NCBI GenBank assembly: GCA_013398055.1 | Contig: VZRS01000341.1 | Coordinates: 402,370-466,369 of the forward strand | Origin: Ifrita kowaldi | Lineage: Eukaryota; Chordata; Aves; Passeriformes; Cinclosomatidae | Direction: 5' to 3' | Length of the DNA: 64,000 bases | In this document: positions 51,001 to 63,700 of the stretch, piece by piece | Layout: every line of letters starts with the position of its first letter | Position numbering within the stretch: position 1 is the stretch's first letter | Made by a program: the position numbers and the translations under genes | Notes under the pieces: model-generated | What the model was told of the DNA's origin: nothing | What the model saw: the letters and a program-made list of their open reading frames with translations, nothing else | Database searches by the model: none

Positions 51001-53597
51001 TTCTGAAAAGGGATTGAGCATCCTGCTACCAAGAAGAGCATCCTGCCCAGGCCAGGCATCCAGGTACCAGTGACAGAAAAGAATATGATGGGTTAGGAGA
51101 GATAGGAGAAAGACATGCTTCTCTGGCCCTCGCAGGCTCTTGACATAATTAAGGCAGTTAGCTGACAATGCTGAGCTCGTGGTGTGGAGTAAACCAGACT
51201 GATCAAAAGCCGTGGTTATAAACATTGCTATTATGCAGATTCATGTGAGAAGAGTTATCCTAATCAACTATTCCTCCTATATCACATCGGTGGCACTCAC
51301 CCAGGTTTGGTGATGCAGCTAGACAGTGTGTAATGCTGGGGTCTGTGTGCCTAGAGAAGACACAGCTCCCACGGTTCATGCTTTTTTGCCTGCTTGTACT
51401 TCTTAGTTTTTTTCAGAAGTAAAGTAACAAGTCAAAGGTTTAAAAAAATTAGTGCTCAACTTCCTTTGCTGCAGAATGCGCTTCCCTTTTTTGTGATGCA
51501 GAAGTTACCTGGAAAAATATCACTAATATGAGATGTACCTGATAATACCAGGTCATAAATACCTGCACATACACATCTAGATGCTGGAGTATTGACTGCA
51601 CCGTGAAGAGCTGTGGGAGGTGTTCCCACTGGACTCCTGTAAGTTAAGATCTGCCCAGAGTTGGAATTGCAGGAGCATGTTGGAGGTGCCTGCTGATCAG
51701 CTGTTAATGGGCTCAGCCAAGTTGAAATTCAGCCTCTTATTTGAGCTCTTGGACTATTCTCAAAGACATTTGAGTTCTATGAGGATTTAAACTCAAATTG
51801 GATCACGCTTTGCATGACTAATAATGTGTGTATGATGCTCCACATAGCAGCAGCCATGACCTGAACTCACACGCAGCAGCTTCTCCCTGTCAAATATGTT
51901 TGACTGTAACATTTAAAATCACAGGAATGAGGGAGCAGCAACTTCTTTTATATCTTGAGCTCTTTGGATGCACTTGAATCACATTGAATTTTTGGTTATT
52001 TTTTTCATTTTTCATTTGCAGAGTGACAAAGACCCAAATGTTTTATAGCTGGAAAGCCAGATGCCAAAAGCTGAAACTATAAGAATATACAATACTGTGA
52101 GTTGTGTCATAAAGCTACACGAATATCAGTGCTGAATCCCAGAGGCTTGATTTTCTTCTCCTTTACTCATTTAAATCCAAATTAACCCTGTTCAGCTGCT
52201 TCAGGCTGACATGAGATGGACCCTGAATTTGGCTGTTTCAGTCCTGAATGGGCTCTCATGTTTGCATAAGGTTTGGAAAGGCAACGCTCTCAGATGCTCT
52301 TATCTGCATCCAAGTTTCTTTGGCATCGATCTTGCCCTTCTGCCACTCAGAGATCCGGGCTTGGAGTTTCATCATTGGTTTTGGTTAATTAAAAATTGGC
52401 TTCACTAGTGCATGATATGAAGTGAAAAGCACATGCACTTCATACCAGGGTCACTAAATATTTCATATTAGCCCTGGATTTTTTTCAATGTTTTTGGCTT
52501 ACCTTTGTAACTTAGTTATGTTTGCTGCTGCTGGAGGGGATTAGAGCCCTTTTTCTTCTCTCCCGTCAGCTGGTTTGTTCTTTGCAGTCAAGTTGTGAAC
52601 AGTTCTGTTTGTTTTTCTGCTGGTAAGTCAGAATGAGAGGTGATGATTAAATAGAATTGTGATGATGATGGAAGTGTTGACAGCCGACAGTGAACATTGA
52701 TGGCAAAGATCTGTAGCTGGTGTTTTGTACCTGGAGTGTACTAAATCAAAGGAAATAATTAAGAGCAGTTGATTTAGAGGTGAGTTGGGTGAAGGCAAGA
52801 AATACTGGAGTCCTTGCAACCTTTCAGTGCTGTTCAGATTGGCTGGAAAGAGGGAGGTTTGGGGAATGGACATGCGTCCTCTGCAGGTACAGGTCAGGTC
52901 GCAGGGAGCTGAGGGACAACAACCAATTGCAGCTTCACCTTTAGAGAGTTTTGTCTCCTGTTTCTGGTTGCTGTGTTTTGAGGCCAATACTTCAAAGTCC
53001 ACTTTATCTTTTATTCACAAATGCTGATGTGTTTAAACGAATGGTGCAGTGCAGTTGCTATAAATAAACAAATGTCAGTATGAGACTTTAGCAGATGAAA
53101 GGCTTGTTGATAGGAGCCAGCCCTGATAATGGCTCTGCAGGTTCCCTCAGAAGTCTGCAGGACAAAGCAGAGGAATCAGGTTTGAGATCTCTTGCAATCT
53201 CTTTCCAATCTTGGTAGTGGTGCTTGCTCTTTGCAGGATGGGAAATAGCAAAATAATGGAGAGACCATTTATTGTTATTCTTGTGGGAAGATGGAGGAGA
53301 CCTGGTGGAGGTGGCTATGATAAACTGGTATTTTATGGGAACATTTTTCCTTAACCTCTTGTCTTAACCTCTCTCCTGCGGCTGCAGGAGCCTGTAGCTG
53401 TCGATATAGATCAGTTCTTTCAGCTATCTGCTTGGCATCCCTTGCCTGCAATTCTTTCTCTGGTTTTATTTGTAAAAGTAAAATATCAACAAGCTATTCC
53501 AACCCCATGCCCGCATCTCTTGCCTGTGGCTCTTGGGGATGTATGTATGACACACCTCGAGCCAGAAAATAAATGTTCTAATAGCAGATGGTATGTG
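48001..53597. other. Unique noncoding sequence
   Basis: No gene recognised despite many overlapping short open frames on both strands at 48.0-50.9 kb, which reflect GC-richer composition. A 9-bp-arm hairpin lies at 52416-52444. No interspersed repeat was recognised. Confidence 0.5.
52416..52444. repeat. Hairpin (9-bp arms, 11-nt loop)
   Basis: TATGAAGTG at 52416-52424 and CACTTCATA at 52436-52444 are exact inverted repeats around AAAAGCACATG. Confidence 0.85.
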
Positions 53598-54329
53598 TCA
53601 AGATCTCTGGACATGGCAGGGAAGTTCTGGGTTTAATGAAATCCATACAGCCTTCTGCCTTACTGTGGCCCTGCTGAAACTGAAGAGGTTTGGCTTGAGA
53701 GCGTAGCATGGTGTTGCTGCAGAGAGACCCACTGGAGGATGCTCTCCGTGGGAAATCTCTTTTGCTGTCCCCGTGCTTCTCTCTTGTGCATTGGGATTCA
53801 GGATGATGCTGTACCTCAGCATCATTGCAGAATCAGGCCTTACTTGCATCTGGGTGCTGCAACCTCTCTCTGACAATTGGCTCAAACCATGCATCAGCCA
53901 GTGGAATTGAGGTGGCATCCCTTGATCCTGTGCTTTGGGGCAGGCAGGTTTGGGCAAGGAAGGGACCAACATGCTGTGGACAAAGCCAGGGGCCGGCTTC
54001 CAACTAAGCATCCAGGGGCATATCTTACTGTTTATTTTGTTCAGTTTATTTGCTGAGAGCTCAAAAAGAATTGCACTCAAAAAAATACGAAGAGACTTCC
54101 TCCTTTGGAGACAATCTTCCAGGCTTCTGTTGGGTTTCAGCTGGCTCCAGGCTGGCTCTGTGTGGCCAGGCATGCAGGGCCACTGGTCTGTCCCAGTGCC
54201 TGTGGAGGCACCAAAGGCTGCTGCCACAGATACGGGAACAAATAGCTTGTTCAAACCATTGGCTGCAATTTGAAGGCTGTTTCCTGCAAGGACAGTGAAT
54301 TTCTTTCTACATGCAGCATCAGTTGACAA
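53598..54329 (-). other. Long open frame, 243 codons, probably not a gene
   Basis: This is the longest open frame in the window. It begins MSTDAACRKKF and ends ELPCHVQRS. It has no signal peptide, membrane segment or domain I recognise, and residue use is scattered. A splice-acceptor-like TGTCCTTGCAG lies about 35 bases inside it. Shorter frames are open on the opposite strand over the same DNA, which suggests stop-poor composition rather than selection. A single-exon orphan gene or a terminal exon cannot be excluded. Confidence 0.12.
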
Positions 54330-57300
54330 GGATGTGTTTTATTTTCATGTCTGTCACCAGGCCACACAGGCTTGGTGGTGGTGGTGCTTGGGTGTTCCAG
54401 CTGGGATGCAGGCACTCTCATCCTCTGGCATTTCTAGGGGTATCCTCCTCTGTAAAAATGCTGTTGGCATAGAGATGAATTTTCTTAATAAGGAAACTGA
54501 TCCCTTCCCCAGGCCAGGTTCTGATCTTGGCTACACCAAAGCAATTTGGCTTCAAAGTATGGAGAGATTGACTCCTTTTGGGGAGTTTGTGACTTGGCTG
54601 TCCAGCACAGTCCGTGGGTGGGTATAATGAGCCACTGGCCACTGCTGATTCAGGACTGCCCCGGAGTGATGCAGGGAGCAAGCAGCTTGCCTGTTTCGTT
54701 CCTGTTTCTGCCTGTTTTTCTCTGCAGTGACTGTTCTTGTTCCCTGTTTTTGCTGGGCCACAATTGCACTATTCCTTACGCTTATTTTCCCCCTCGATTT
54801 TATTTTTAATGGCACCAGGGCTATGATGATGGCTGTTTCTTTCCCCCTGCTGTAATAATTGGTACTTCAGGAGAACTGAAATAGGCAGCTCTGCCTTCAT
54901 GCTGGATTGCTTAATGTATTTTGATTTAATTAATTACATTGTCCATTTTGGTAACATCACGGACAAGGCACAGGAAGTCAAGGCCTGGAGTGGCATGGGC
55001 TAGCACAGCCCTTTAGTGCTTTATAAAAGCTTTTGTTAGAGGTGTGTGTTGTTGTTTTTCCTCAGTAATGGCTCCATTAATGCTGTAGCGCTGTAGTGGG
55101 GCCGAGGCGGGTGTTCCCATTCTGCACATTTGGATTTGTGCTCTCAATGTCCTTTTTTCCAGCTTCTTGAATGGAAAATGATCCTGCAGCAGTGTTCTGC
55201 TCTGCTTTCACAAGATGAAGCCTGAGCTTGCATCTCCGGTGCTGCTTTGCTGGATGCTGGGATCCTGGGGGTCTTACACTTCACCCTCTGAGCCCCATCT
55301 CCAAAAAGCGCTCAAAGGGAAGCCCCAGAAGTCTGGAAACTTGAACTGTGGTTAACATTCCTGCAAGGCACCTGTTCAGCCTCTCCACTAGAGCACTCAT
55401 GGCTGGAATCTTTAAAATTACTGCCCAGAGTGGGGAAAACAGATGGACAAACAGAAACCCTTACTTTTGCAGATGTGGTCTTCCATCATTTGGAAGAGGA
55501 CCTGGCTGCAGTATGAAATATTACAGCAGGCAGTGCTGTGTTAGTTCATCCATCAAAATACCTGTCCCATTAATGGCTCCAGCCATTTTTCTTGCTGATG
55601 ATTCTCCAAAGGAGAGAGTGGCCAGTTGTCCTGGAATCAGTTAGGAATCACCACCCTGCCAGACTGGGAGAGCAGTGTTGCGGTAGGACCAGGGATGCTC
55701 TCTAGGTTAAACTCGGCTAAGCTGAGATAAAGACTTGCTGGCTTGCTGGCTTACAGTACTGCAAAGATGTCTTGAAAAAGCAGGTGAAACCAAGCAAAGG
55801 CCGAGGAAAAACAGTTGCACTTCCCAAAGTGATGGCTTGTAGGGATGTGGTATGATAGCAACAGTAATGGGTGTTTCCTAGGGAGACCTGGTGGATGCAA
55901 GGCTGGAAAAACTTGGCTGGCAAATTGAACTGCTTGCAGCACAGGGGAAGGCAAGACCTTTGTTTTGCAGGAGTTGCTCTCATGGAGGTCAGGGAGAGCT
56001 CCTGAGCTTCTTATACACTTGAGGATGAGGAGGGAGAGAGCACCCCAGCCTACTGAAAAACAATTCAGTGGAGAGTACAGCACATGGCTCACTTAGTTTA
56101 TTAAAGCTTTGAGATAAAGGATCAAACTCCAATTTAAATTTAAAATGGGATTCTCAAGAACTGTTGGGGTTGGACTTACCAAGTGATGCTGCATAATTCA
56201 TTGCTGATTTTTATTGCATCATTTAAACATAAAAAAAGCTATCAGAGGGTCAAGCCGGGAAAGTTAGCTGTCGATAGCAACCTTCTTCTTGACTCGACCT
56301 CTCTCACGCCAGCCATGCTTGCTGACTACATCCACCAGTCGAGGCAGAGCCCAGCAGAGCTGCAGGAGGGGAGAGGGGTGTGGGGTGGTTTTGTGGTGTA
56401 GCTTGAGCAGAGAGATGAAGAGAGGCTTGAAAATGGTGGTATGCTTAATCTCAGCCTTGTCCTGCAGAGCAGAGAGCTGGGGTGCTCTTGTGTTGTCCAG
56501 AGAGGAATAAAATACAGCCAGCATTAGCACATTATGGCAAAAACACAGCCCTTGGTGCTGGCTGCCTGCCGCTTCCCGTGGGGGCTGTAACTGATGGAGC
56601 CTTCTGGCAAGGAAACTTCATAAAACATACATTTTATTGCTTTGCTTTCAGGGCCTTGATACTTTGGGAGTTAGCACTTCTCCTCAGACTCAGCGACGTT
56701 CAGACTGTTTTTTTCACAGTGAAATGGCTTTCAGAGGCGGTCAATAGTTCTTCAGTTCAGATTTTTGAAGCTGAAGTTTTTGAAGTTACCAGCGTGGTTC
56801 ACAATAATGGTTTCTTTGTTTTTCTTAAACTTTGCTTGTCCTTGGGAAATCCACACAGAAGATTGTTTTGTGTGTCTTGGAGCATCCCGTAAACTAAGCT
56901 GGTGTGTGTCTGCATGTTGTGCTGATGCTGTTGGTTGTTTTTGGAGATGAGGACCACAAGAGAGCAACAGAGGAAAATATTTGATTGCCACATAAAGTGT
57001 TTGTTCCTTACTCATTTAATAGAATTCAATTTAGGTTCACCATGATTTAACTTCAAAAAAATAAATTAGCTGCACTTGAGGTATTAAAAATAGCATTTCT
57101 AATTGCAATAGCATCTGGCAAAAATCCTGATTTTTTTAAGTAAAGTCAGACTTACTCCTGCGCCGTAGGTGAGGTTGAGTTACGGAAGTGACAGGTTTTT
57201 AGTTGAGATGAAAGTAATACATTTTTGTATCTGCCAAGTCCTCTCAGCAAATGCTGAGGCTTGAGGTCATGTGCCATGGGTGATACATAGCATTCAGAGC

Positions 57301-57733
57301 TCTGGGTAAAGGCTTGGGACTTGTATGTGAATATGACTCTTAATAATGCAAACAGCCATGTGTACCACAACACCAGGTTATTTAATGACCAGGCTTTTTC
57401 TTTTTGGGTTTTAATGCTGCATGAGGTTCAGCGTGTTTTCTCCTCCTGGATGAGGCCTGGTGCATGGCAAGGAGCCTCAGTGAGCCTGTATGGGATTTGC
57501 ATGGATGTTTTTTGTCTGCAGTCTTTCTGGGGAAAAAAAAAATCCTGTTTTTCACAGTCCTCAGGGGCATTCTCAGAAGTTTTCCTCCATCCTATTCCTA
57601 GGAATTGACCAGGAGAGCCCTCAAAGCAGCCCTTTTCCCCCCATTGCAATTGCATCCGTGTGCTGCGTGCTGTGCTCTGTCCCTTCTCAGTCGGACGTGC
57701 TGGGACCCCAACCAGCAGCAGCAAGGTGTAAAA
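54330..57733. other. Unique noncoding sequence
   Basis: No gene recognised. An AT-rich piece with TGATTTAATTAATTAC lies near 54922-54937 and could be a homeodomain-bound element. The right edge adjoins a CR1 tail. Confidence 0.5.
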
Positions 57734-57960
57734 TCATAGAATCATGAAATGGTTTGGGTTGGAAGGGACCTTAAAGATCATTTCAGCCCCCATGCCATGG
57801 GCAGGGACACCTTCCACTAGACCAGGATGCTCAGAGTCCTGTCCAACCTGGCCTGGAACACTTCCAGGGATGGGGCAGCCACAGCTTCTCTGGGCAACCT
57901 GTGCCAGTGCCATACCCTCAGAAGGAAGAATTTCTAATTTCTTCCTAATATGTAATCTTT
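57734..57960 (-). mobile_element. CR1 LINE, 3' end fragment (5'-truncated)
   Basis: It opens TCATAGAATCATGAAATGG at its 3' terminus, followed by TTGGGTTGGAAGGGACC, GGGCAGGGACACCTTCC, CTAGACCAGGATGCTC and GGGATGGGGCAGCCACAGC, the standard avian CR1 3' UTR in reverse complement. Similarity is better than in the copy at 22.4 kb. Both copies lose similarity about 230 bp from the 3' end. No coding part is present. Confidence 0.93.
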
Positions 57961-59057
57961 TATGGGCTCTGATTCTCAAGACCCTGACCACTGGGTTTCC
58001 TTATGCTTCCTGGGCCGCTCCAGCTGCTGAGCCTCTCCAGCTGTGAAAGCATGGAGTAAAGCAGTGATGCTGCTCCAGAAGGAGCCTCCCTGCCGCGTGC
58101 TTCTTGCTGCTCTCTCTTCACCAGACCCACAGCACTGGCCAGAGACTCACTCCTCAGCTCTCAGGTTGCCCTTCCCACTCTCATTCGAGCCCCTGTAAAT
58201 CCACAGAGTACTTCCTGAGAAGGAAATCTCCACTGGTATTTACGAAACTTTGTTTTCATGAACTGCTAGTTGTTCAATAGGACATAAAACAGACAGTATG
58301 AGACAGTTATTTGCTCTACAAAATCATTCTGCTCCCTAGCTCCAATTTTACACAGCTCTTGTTGCATTTCATTTAGTTCTCAAAGAAATGTGACACAGTA
58401 GATTAACTATTGATAGCAAAATATGGAGTTTCCTGTGCAACTGTCACTTCCCTTCCTCCATCCTCTCCCTTTTAACCCCAGATGATCAAGTAGTGCCAAA
58501 TCCTGTTGCTCCTACAACGAAATAGGTGCTGAAATACTTCAGTGCAGAGAAATTTTAGAAGGATGTTCTAGACATTTCTGCTGTTTTCTGTCTCCTCAAA
58601 GCTGGTATCAAACTACCAGTGTCTGAAATGACTGTGAACTATTTTGTTCAGCCTAGGTAGTAGCATCTCCCATGGTGACTAGTCAGCCTCCAGCACCTTC
58701 AGCACAGAGAAATATTGCCATTGTCAACATAAATTACCGTGTATTAAGTAAATAATGCATAATTAATGTTATGGCAAATAATTTATTGTGCAGCTGATCT
58801 GGAAATACTTTTTTGAAAAAAGAAAGTAAATAGGTTGAGGAAACCTATCAGAAGATTTGACCTTTTTTTTTATTTATTTATTTTCGCTCAGAAAACCACC
58901 AGTGAGAAGAAGAAAATCACTTGACCAAATCCCTGTTTTTGCACAGAGTGACAGTCCCCTCTTGACCCCTAGCATCAGTGTTTCCCCCATGGTCCATGCC
59001 CCGTGCCAAGGATGATGCAAAGTAGGTGGTGTAGTAGCTGGTGGCAGCCTGGCTCAC
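57961..59057. other. Unique noncoding sequence
   Basis: No gene. It holds a T-rich (ATTT)n patch at about 58863-58884 and an AT-rich stretch at 58725-58800 (AATAATGCATAATTAATG) that looks enhancer-like. Confidence 0.5.
58863..58884. repeat. T-rich (ATTT)n simple repeat
   Basis: A T-run followed by about three TATT units. Confidence 0.8.
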
Positions 59058-59245
59058 TGGACAGTGCGGAGGCACTTTGTCCCACTGGCCACTGCATCGT
59101 CTCACCATCTGCATCAGGGTGCCATGGGGACCACCTCCCTTAAAAAAGATACCCAAAAGTGAGTGCTGGAGTGGGATGCAGATCTCCTTGAGCTTCTTTT
59201 CAAATTGCTGCAAAGGTGGCCAAGGGACTGTGCTTAGATACCTTC
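59058..59245 (-). other. Exon-like open segment with splice-like ends, unidentified
   Basis: On the minus strand, TTTTCTCTGCAG/GAAGG at 59245 is a near-ideal acceptor with a pyrimidine tract. The 188-bp segment that follows is open to CACTGTCCA/GTGAGC at 59058, a fair donor. The encoded stretch includes PPLQQFEKKLKEICIPL and RRCSGQWDKVPPHC. The last part loosely resembles the C-terminal G-x-W-x(3)-P-x-C signature of sushi (CCP) domains, but the rest of the domain does not follow. The surrounding frame stays open for 144 codons (58917-59351). I do not recognise the protein. It may be a lone exon of a gene spanning the window, a lncRNA exon or chance. Confidence 0.2.
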
Positions 59246-62200
59246 CTGCAGAGAAAATCACTTCTATTAAAGAGCTCTTTAATGTAGTGCAGGATCCGTA
59301 GCAAGAGCCACAGGCCAGAAGCTGAATAACCTGGGCCTGATTTCCTTGCATGGCTGTGCTTTAACTCTCAGTACAAAAATGCAGCAAAACAGAGAAGAGG
59401 AGAAATACTGATGCAGCCTCAGAGCTGCCAGGGTGCTCCTGATTGTTCTGCAGAGTTTCCTCTTTCTGCTTTGAAATAGATAAAACTCCATTTTATGTGG
59501 TAGGTCCTGGGACAGGTGGTGTTTGCAGAGCCCCTGATGCAGCAGATACTTGCAGAGGTGGAAACAAAACAATGGCAACGAAGGATGAGCAGCAGGCACC
59601 AGGAGAAGGAGTCATGAATTATGTGTTTTGTAAAGGGCTAGAACAGCTCCCTCACCGAGGTGCTGCTGTGTGTGGGAAGCTGCAGGTAACGACAGGAGCA
59701 TTGCAGCCTCACACGGGGTCAAGTGCAAGGGCAGGTTTTTGGGATTCTGAATTGCTTTCAGACATGGTTTGTGTAGAGTTGGTGTCAAAGGGGAGGCTGA
59801 TCCCAGGAGACAGTGGTTGGAAATGAATCTGCCTGCCTGCACAGCCCCTCTACCTCCCTAGGTGAATAAAGTTTTGCAACTTTAAACGGTCCTGTGGAAG
59901 TCTCAAAATTGTGAAGATGTGATTTCACCCCAGTGCCCTCACTGCCAGTTCTAGCGAGAGCAGTGTAATCCCAGTGGAGAAAGCATCTGAGAACAAACAA
60001 GTTACCAGTCAGTCTCAGTGGAGCACTTGACTTGTAAAACATTTTTTAACAAGAGTGATGCAAAGTAAATCAAGAAATGGGTCAGTCTTCCTGTGCCAGC
60101 TGACTTTTGCAGTGGTATTGAAATAAAAGGGGTAACAGCTCTGTACTTGTAAGCTGAGCAAAATTGCTAGCAATTACTGCGACACAATTATATTGGTGTC
60201 TTTCCAGTGCTTTTTTTAGGGAATTGAACAATGTTTTGTAGAAAAGGATGCATTCACAGTGGATAAGCAAAACCTGGGTTTCATAACTCATTGTTGCTCA
60301 TGGGAGAAGCTTCCTTAGGCCTATTGGCATGAGAACAGGAAGAACACAGCCTGCTCCATGTAAGGCTGCCTCTGTACGTGATTTGGAAATGGGATGCTGG
60401 AAAAGGGATGCTCCCTACAGAGCAGGAAAGTTTCCTCTGAAATTGTGAGGCAAACTGTCTTTATGTGCACATCTCTTTGGTGGTGGATGCTTCTGTGCAG
60501 GGGTTGTTGCAGCTCAGACAAGTCTACACGGAGCAACCTTAAATAAATTTTATAAATAAATAAACAAATAAATAGAGGCAAGACCTTCAGAGAAGAGCAT
60601 TTTCAAAAAATGAAGGTTTTGACCAAGGGCAGTTTAACCTAGTTATTTGGAGGGTTTTAGTCCTGGCTTAGCAGGGGAATGACTGAACTTGTGGGATGTG
60701 GGCATTTGTGTGCCATCCTGCTGCCATGTGTCCCACAGAGCTCAAGTGGGAACTCTGAGGTGAGGAGACCACAGGGTCCCTGCTGTGAATTGTCCTTATC
60801 AGCTCATTTCTCACAAGTCTCCAGCTACCCGTTTTAATCCACTGTAATTGAGCAAACATTGGTGATGCAAAGGTTGGGAGATGCCAGTGTTTATTTTATG
60901 TGCTTATTTTATTAGATTTTTACATTTATTGTGTTTGTTTTGTTAGATTTTTACATCTAATCTGATGGTCTGTCTTGGACTGTGGCTCACCATCGGTGTC
61001 GAGTTAGATGACCCCAGAAGTATAATCCCAAACTCTTGCACAATCACCCCAACAGCAGTGCATCCTTAGCCTGCTGTCTGCTACTCATGTTGACACAAGC
61101 CAGTGTGGAAGCATGGGAGATCACACTAGTGAGTCAGCCACTAGATGGACTGGAAAATTTGGAACTGTTAGGTTTTCAAGGCAGGAAGATCAAAATTTTG
61201 ATTTCTGGTTTTTAGGGGCCTTGCTTTCTCGTTAGAGGGCCAAGTGTAATTTCTGCTTGACCTTTTAGCTTGGAGAACGGCAACCTTTATACATGATTCA
61301 TAAGCACAGGTCTTTGAAATGTGGGAGAAATGGTTTGTTCATTGAACATGCAAACAAATTACTTGCTCCAGCCTGGAATTTAAACTGACATTAAGCTCTG
61401 AGAACATCTATATTTAATTACATCTAAGGGCCAGAAAACGGTGTAATTAAAAGTGAAGCCCTTCCTACGGAAGGAGTTTATAGTAATAAAACCCTGGCTT
61501 TCTACTCTGTGGAGATGCAAAGAAGTGTTAACTAAAACAAATCATCTTTAGCACAGGTTTCTTGGTTTTGTTTTGGGTCTGGCTTTGGGTCTGGATGTAA
61601 CCTTCTGCAAGACGTGGTTAGGAAATGTAGCAGGAATGGCCTGTCCCTATGGCATGGGGTTTTTGTCCTGGGTAGCATCTCTCTCGTGAGCACCAGTGGC
61701 AGGTGGGCAGTGGCTGTCCTGGGGCAGCTCTCCCCTCTTCACCTTCAGCTCCTTCAGAGCAGTGATGCAGAACACTGACCCTGAATGCTTTTTGCCAAAT
61801 GTTTAATGTTCTTTCCATCGTGCTTTTATTAGTGTGCATAATCTCAGGCTGGGATGGGCAGTGACTGAGGGAGGAGTAAAATCGTTTTCCATTTTTTGGT
61901 CATTTGAGGAGTTCCCAGGGGATGGAGACTTCTAAAATAAATGCGTAATTAATTTTAGCAGCCCTGGCCAAGTTATGTTGCTTCGCATTTGATTTTGCAT
62001 TTCTTCTTTTTGCAGCCACATTTTGTCCCCCTCTGCCCCAAAACATTGCCATTCCAGGCAGGAAGTTGGACTCCACCTTGGCAGTTTGCTGTCTGCTGTG
62101 AGAGGCGGCAGCATAAAAAATTATGGATGCAATCTAGTGGTAGCCCTTTGCAAAACTGGCTGTAAAATGCTGAACTGTAAAACCCTTACCTCCTCTCAGA

Positions 62201-63225
62201 AGCAAGGCCGGGGTTATTAAACACAAAATATTGCACATTAAAACAGCATTAATCAGCTTGGCTGGAAAAAAAAATCTCTTAAGAATCTTGCAAACTCCAA
62301 ATGGATGGTAAGGTTTGTAGCTTTGTCCTTGACTTGCTCTGTTTTACTGTGTGCACAATTTCTCCAATTTCTCAAGACCTCTGCGAACACAAACTGTTGG
62401 CTGAGAAAAACAGACAAATTGGAAAGTGTTCAGGCTGTTAAAAATTAGCTTAGACTACAGTATTCAGTGACTAACTTTTAATAATTCTTAATATTCAAAT
62501 TTTCCTTTAATATTTTTTCGTGGCCTTGTGGCATGCTAAGTTTATGTTTCTGGAGAAACTGATTTTACAGAGGGAAGTGAGTGTGGACTCTGTCCTGTGC
62601 CTAAACTGAGTAGCAGCATGTGCATCCAGAGCTATTTCAACCCATGGTTCATTCTAGGGAGATGTGGCATTCTACAGAGGCTGCAGGGATGGCAGAATAA
62701 TGGGTCTGTGTCAGAGGAACTTGCCTGTAAACTGGGAATATCACACTGCTTGCAGTATTGAAGCACCCTGCAGCTGCCTTTGGCTGGTGCTGTCACGGTG
62801 CTTGGGCAGAGAATTGCACATCTGCGTTTCTAGGCTGTGGGTGTGGGCTGCCTGCGGATGCATCGGTGTCAGCCTGGAGTCAGAGAATGTGGGAAGTTGG
62901 AATGGGTCTCTAGCCATCTTTTCAATCCTTTCCTTGTACCAGAGCCAGCTTCACAGTCAAGTCAGGTGGCCTGCAGAAATTGTAAGGTGATTTCTGCTTT
63001 TGGGGCAAAAATCCACGTGTGGACATAGATATCCCCGCACTTGAACAAGTGACTCATCACATAACCTGTCATCAGAAAGAAATTATTTAAACCCTCCTGC
63101 TTAGAAAAGTCCCTTGCTATGGTAGGCAGGAAACACTTTAGAAAAACCATCTGCAGAATGTAAGACACTTCAATCTTTGTGGAGCTTCAGGCAGAAATGT
63201 GTTTTACAGGGAAGGTGTGCACAGA
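59246..63225. other. Unique noncoding sequence
   Basis: No gene recognised. An AAAT/AAAC simple repeat lies at 60541-60574. The stretch 62100-62290 is AT-rich with ATTAAAAC and GCATTAATC cores and could be regulatory. No other repeat is seen until the LTR start at 63226. Confidence 0.5.
60541..60574. repeat. (AAAT)n-type simple repeat
   Basis: Imperfect AAAT units with one AAAC variant. Confidence 0.8.
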
Positions 63226-63700
63226 TGTTGTGGGTTGACCTTGAGTTGATGGACAGTTTTTTGGACTAATGACGCTTCTCGCAATTTACCTATTTAAACC
63301 ATGTGGAAAGGCGGGAATCTCTCTTTTCGTTCCGGCCGGCCTGGAGGAAGGTGAGGGGGCTCTGAGCCTCTGGGCCCCGCCCAGCCGGGCCGGGGCCCTT
63401 GGCTCTCTCGCTCCCCTTTTCTCAACGCCGCAGCACGAACTCTGGGTCACTGGCGGGGAGAACTATCCCAGAGCTGCAGGCAGCTGGAGCCAGCTATGAA
63501 CTGCCTTACAGCTAAACTCACCCAGCGTGGCTTCTTGGGACTGGTGGGTCCCTCTCCTTTCTCAGGGCGGAGCCAGCGAGAGCCAGCAGAGCCTCCTGTC
63601 TGCAGCCAGAACACTTCGTGCCGAACTGAAGAAAACACCATGCAGCCAGCAGCACAAAAAAGAGCAAGGATTTTTCTATCATAAAGCGTAAACAAAAACA
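63226..63700 (+). mobile_element. Probable endogenous retrovirus LTR, 3' end unresolved
   Basis: It opens TGTTGTGGGTTGACCTTG, a start typical of avian ERV LTRs. A TATTTAAA TATA box follows at 63291-63298, and then a sharp rise in GC and CpG (about 63325-63450), as expected around the R region. No duplication of the left flank CACAGA was found before the window ends, so the right boundary at about 63700 is only an estimate. The element could be a solo LTR with a decayed end, or the 5' LTR of a longer insertion running past 64000. No viral gene can be identified in the last 300 bases. Confidence 0.6.
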
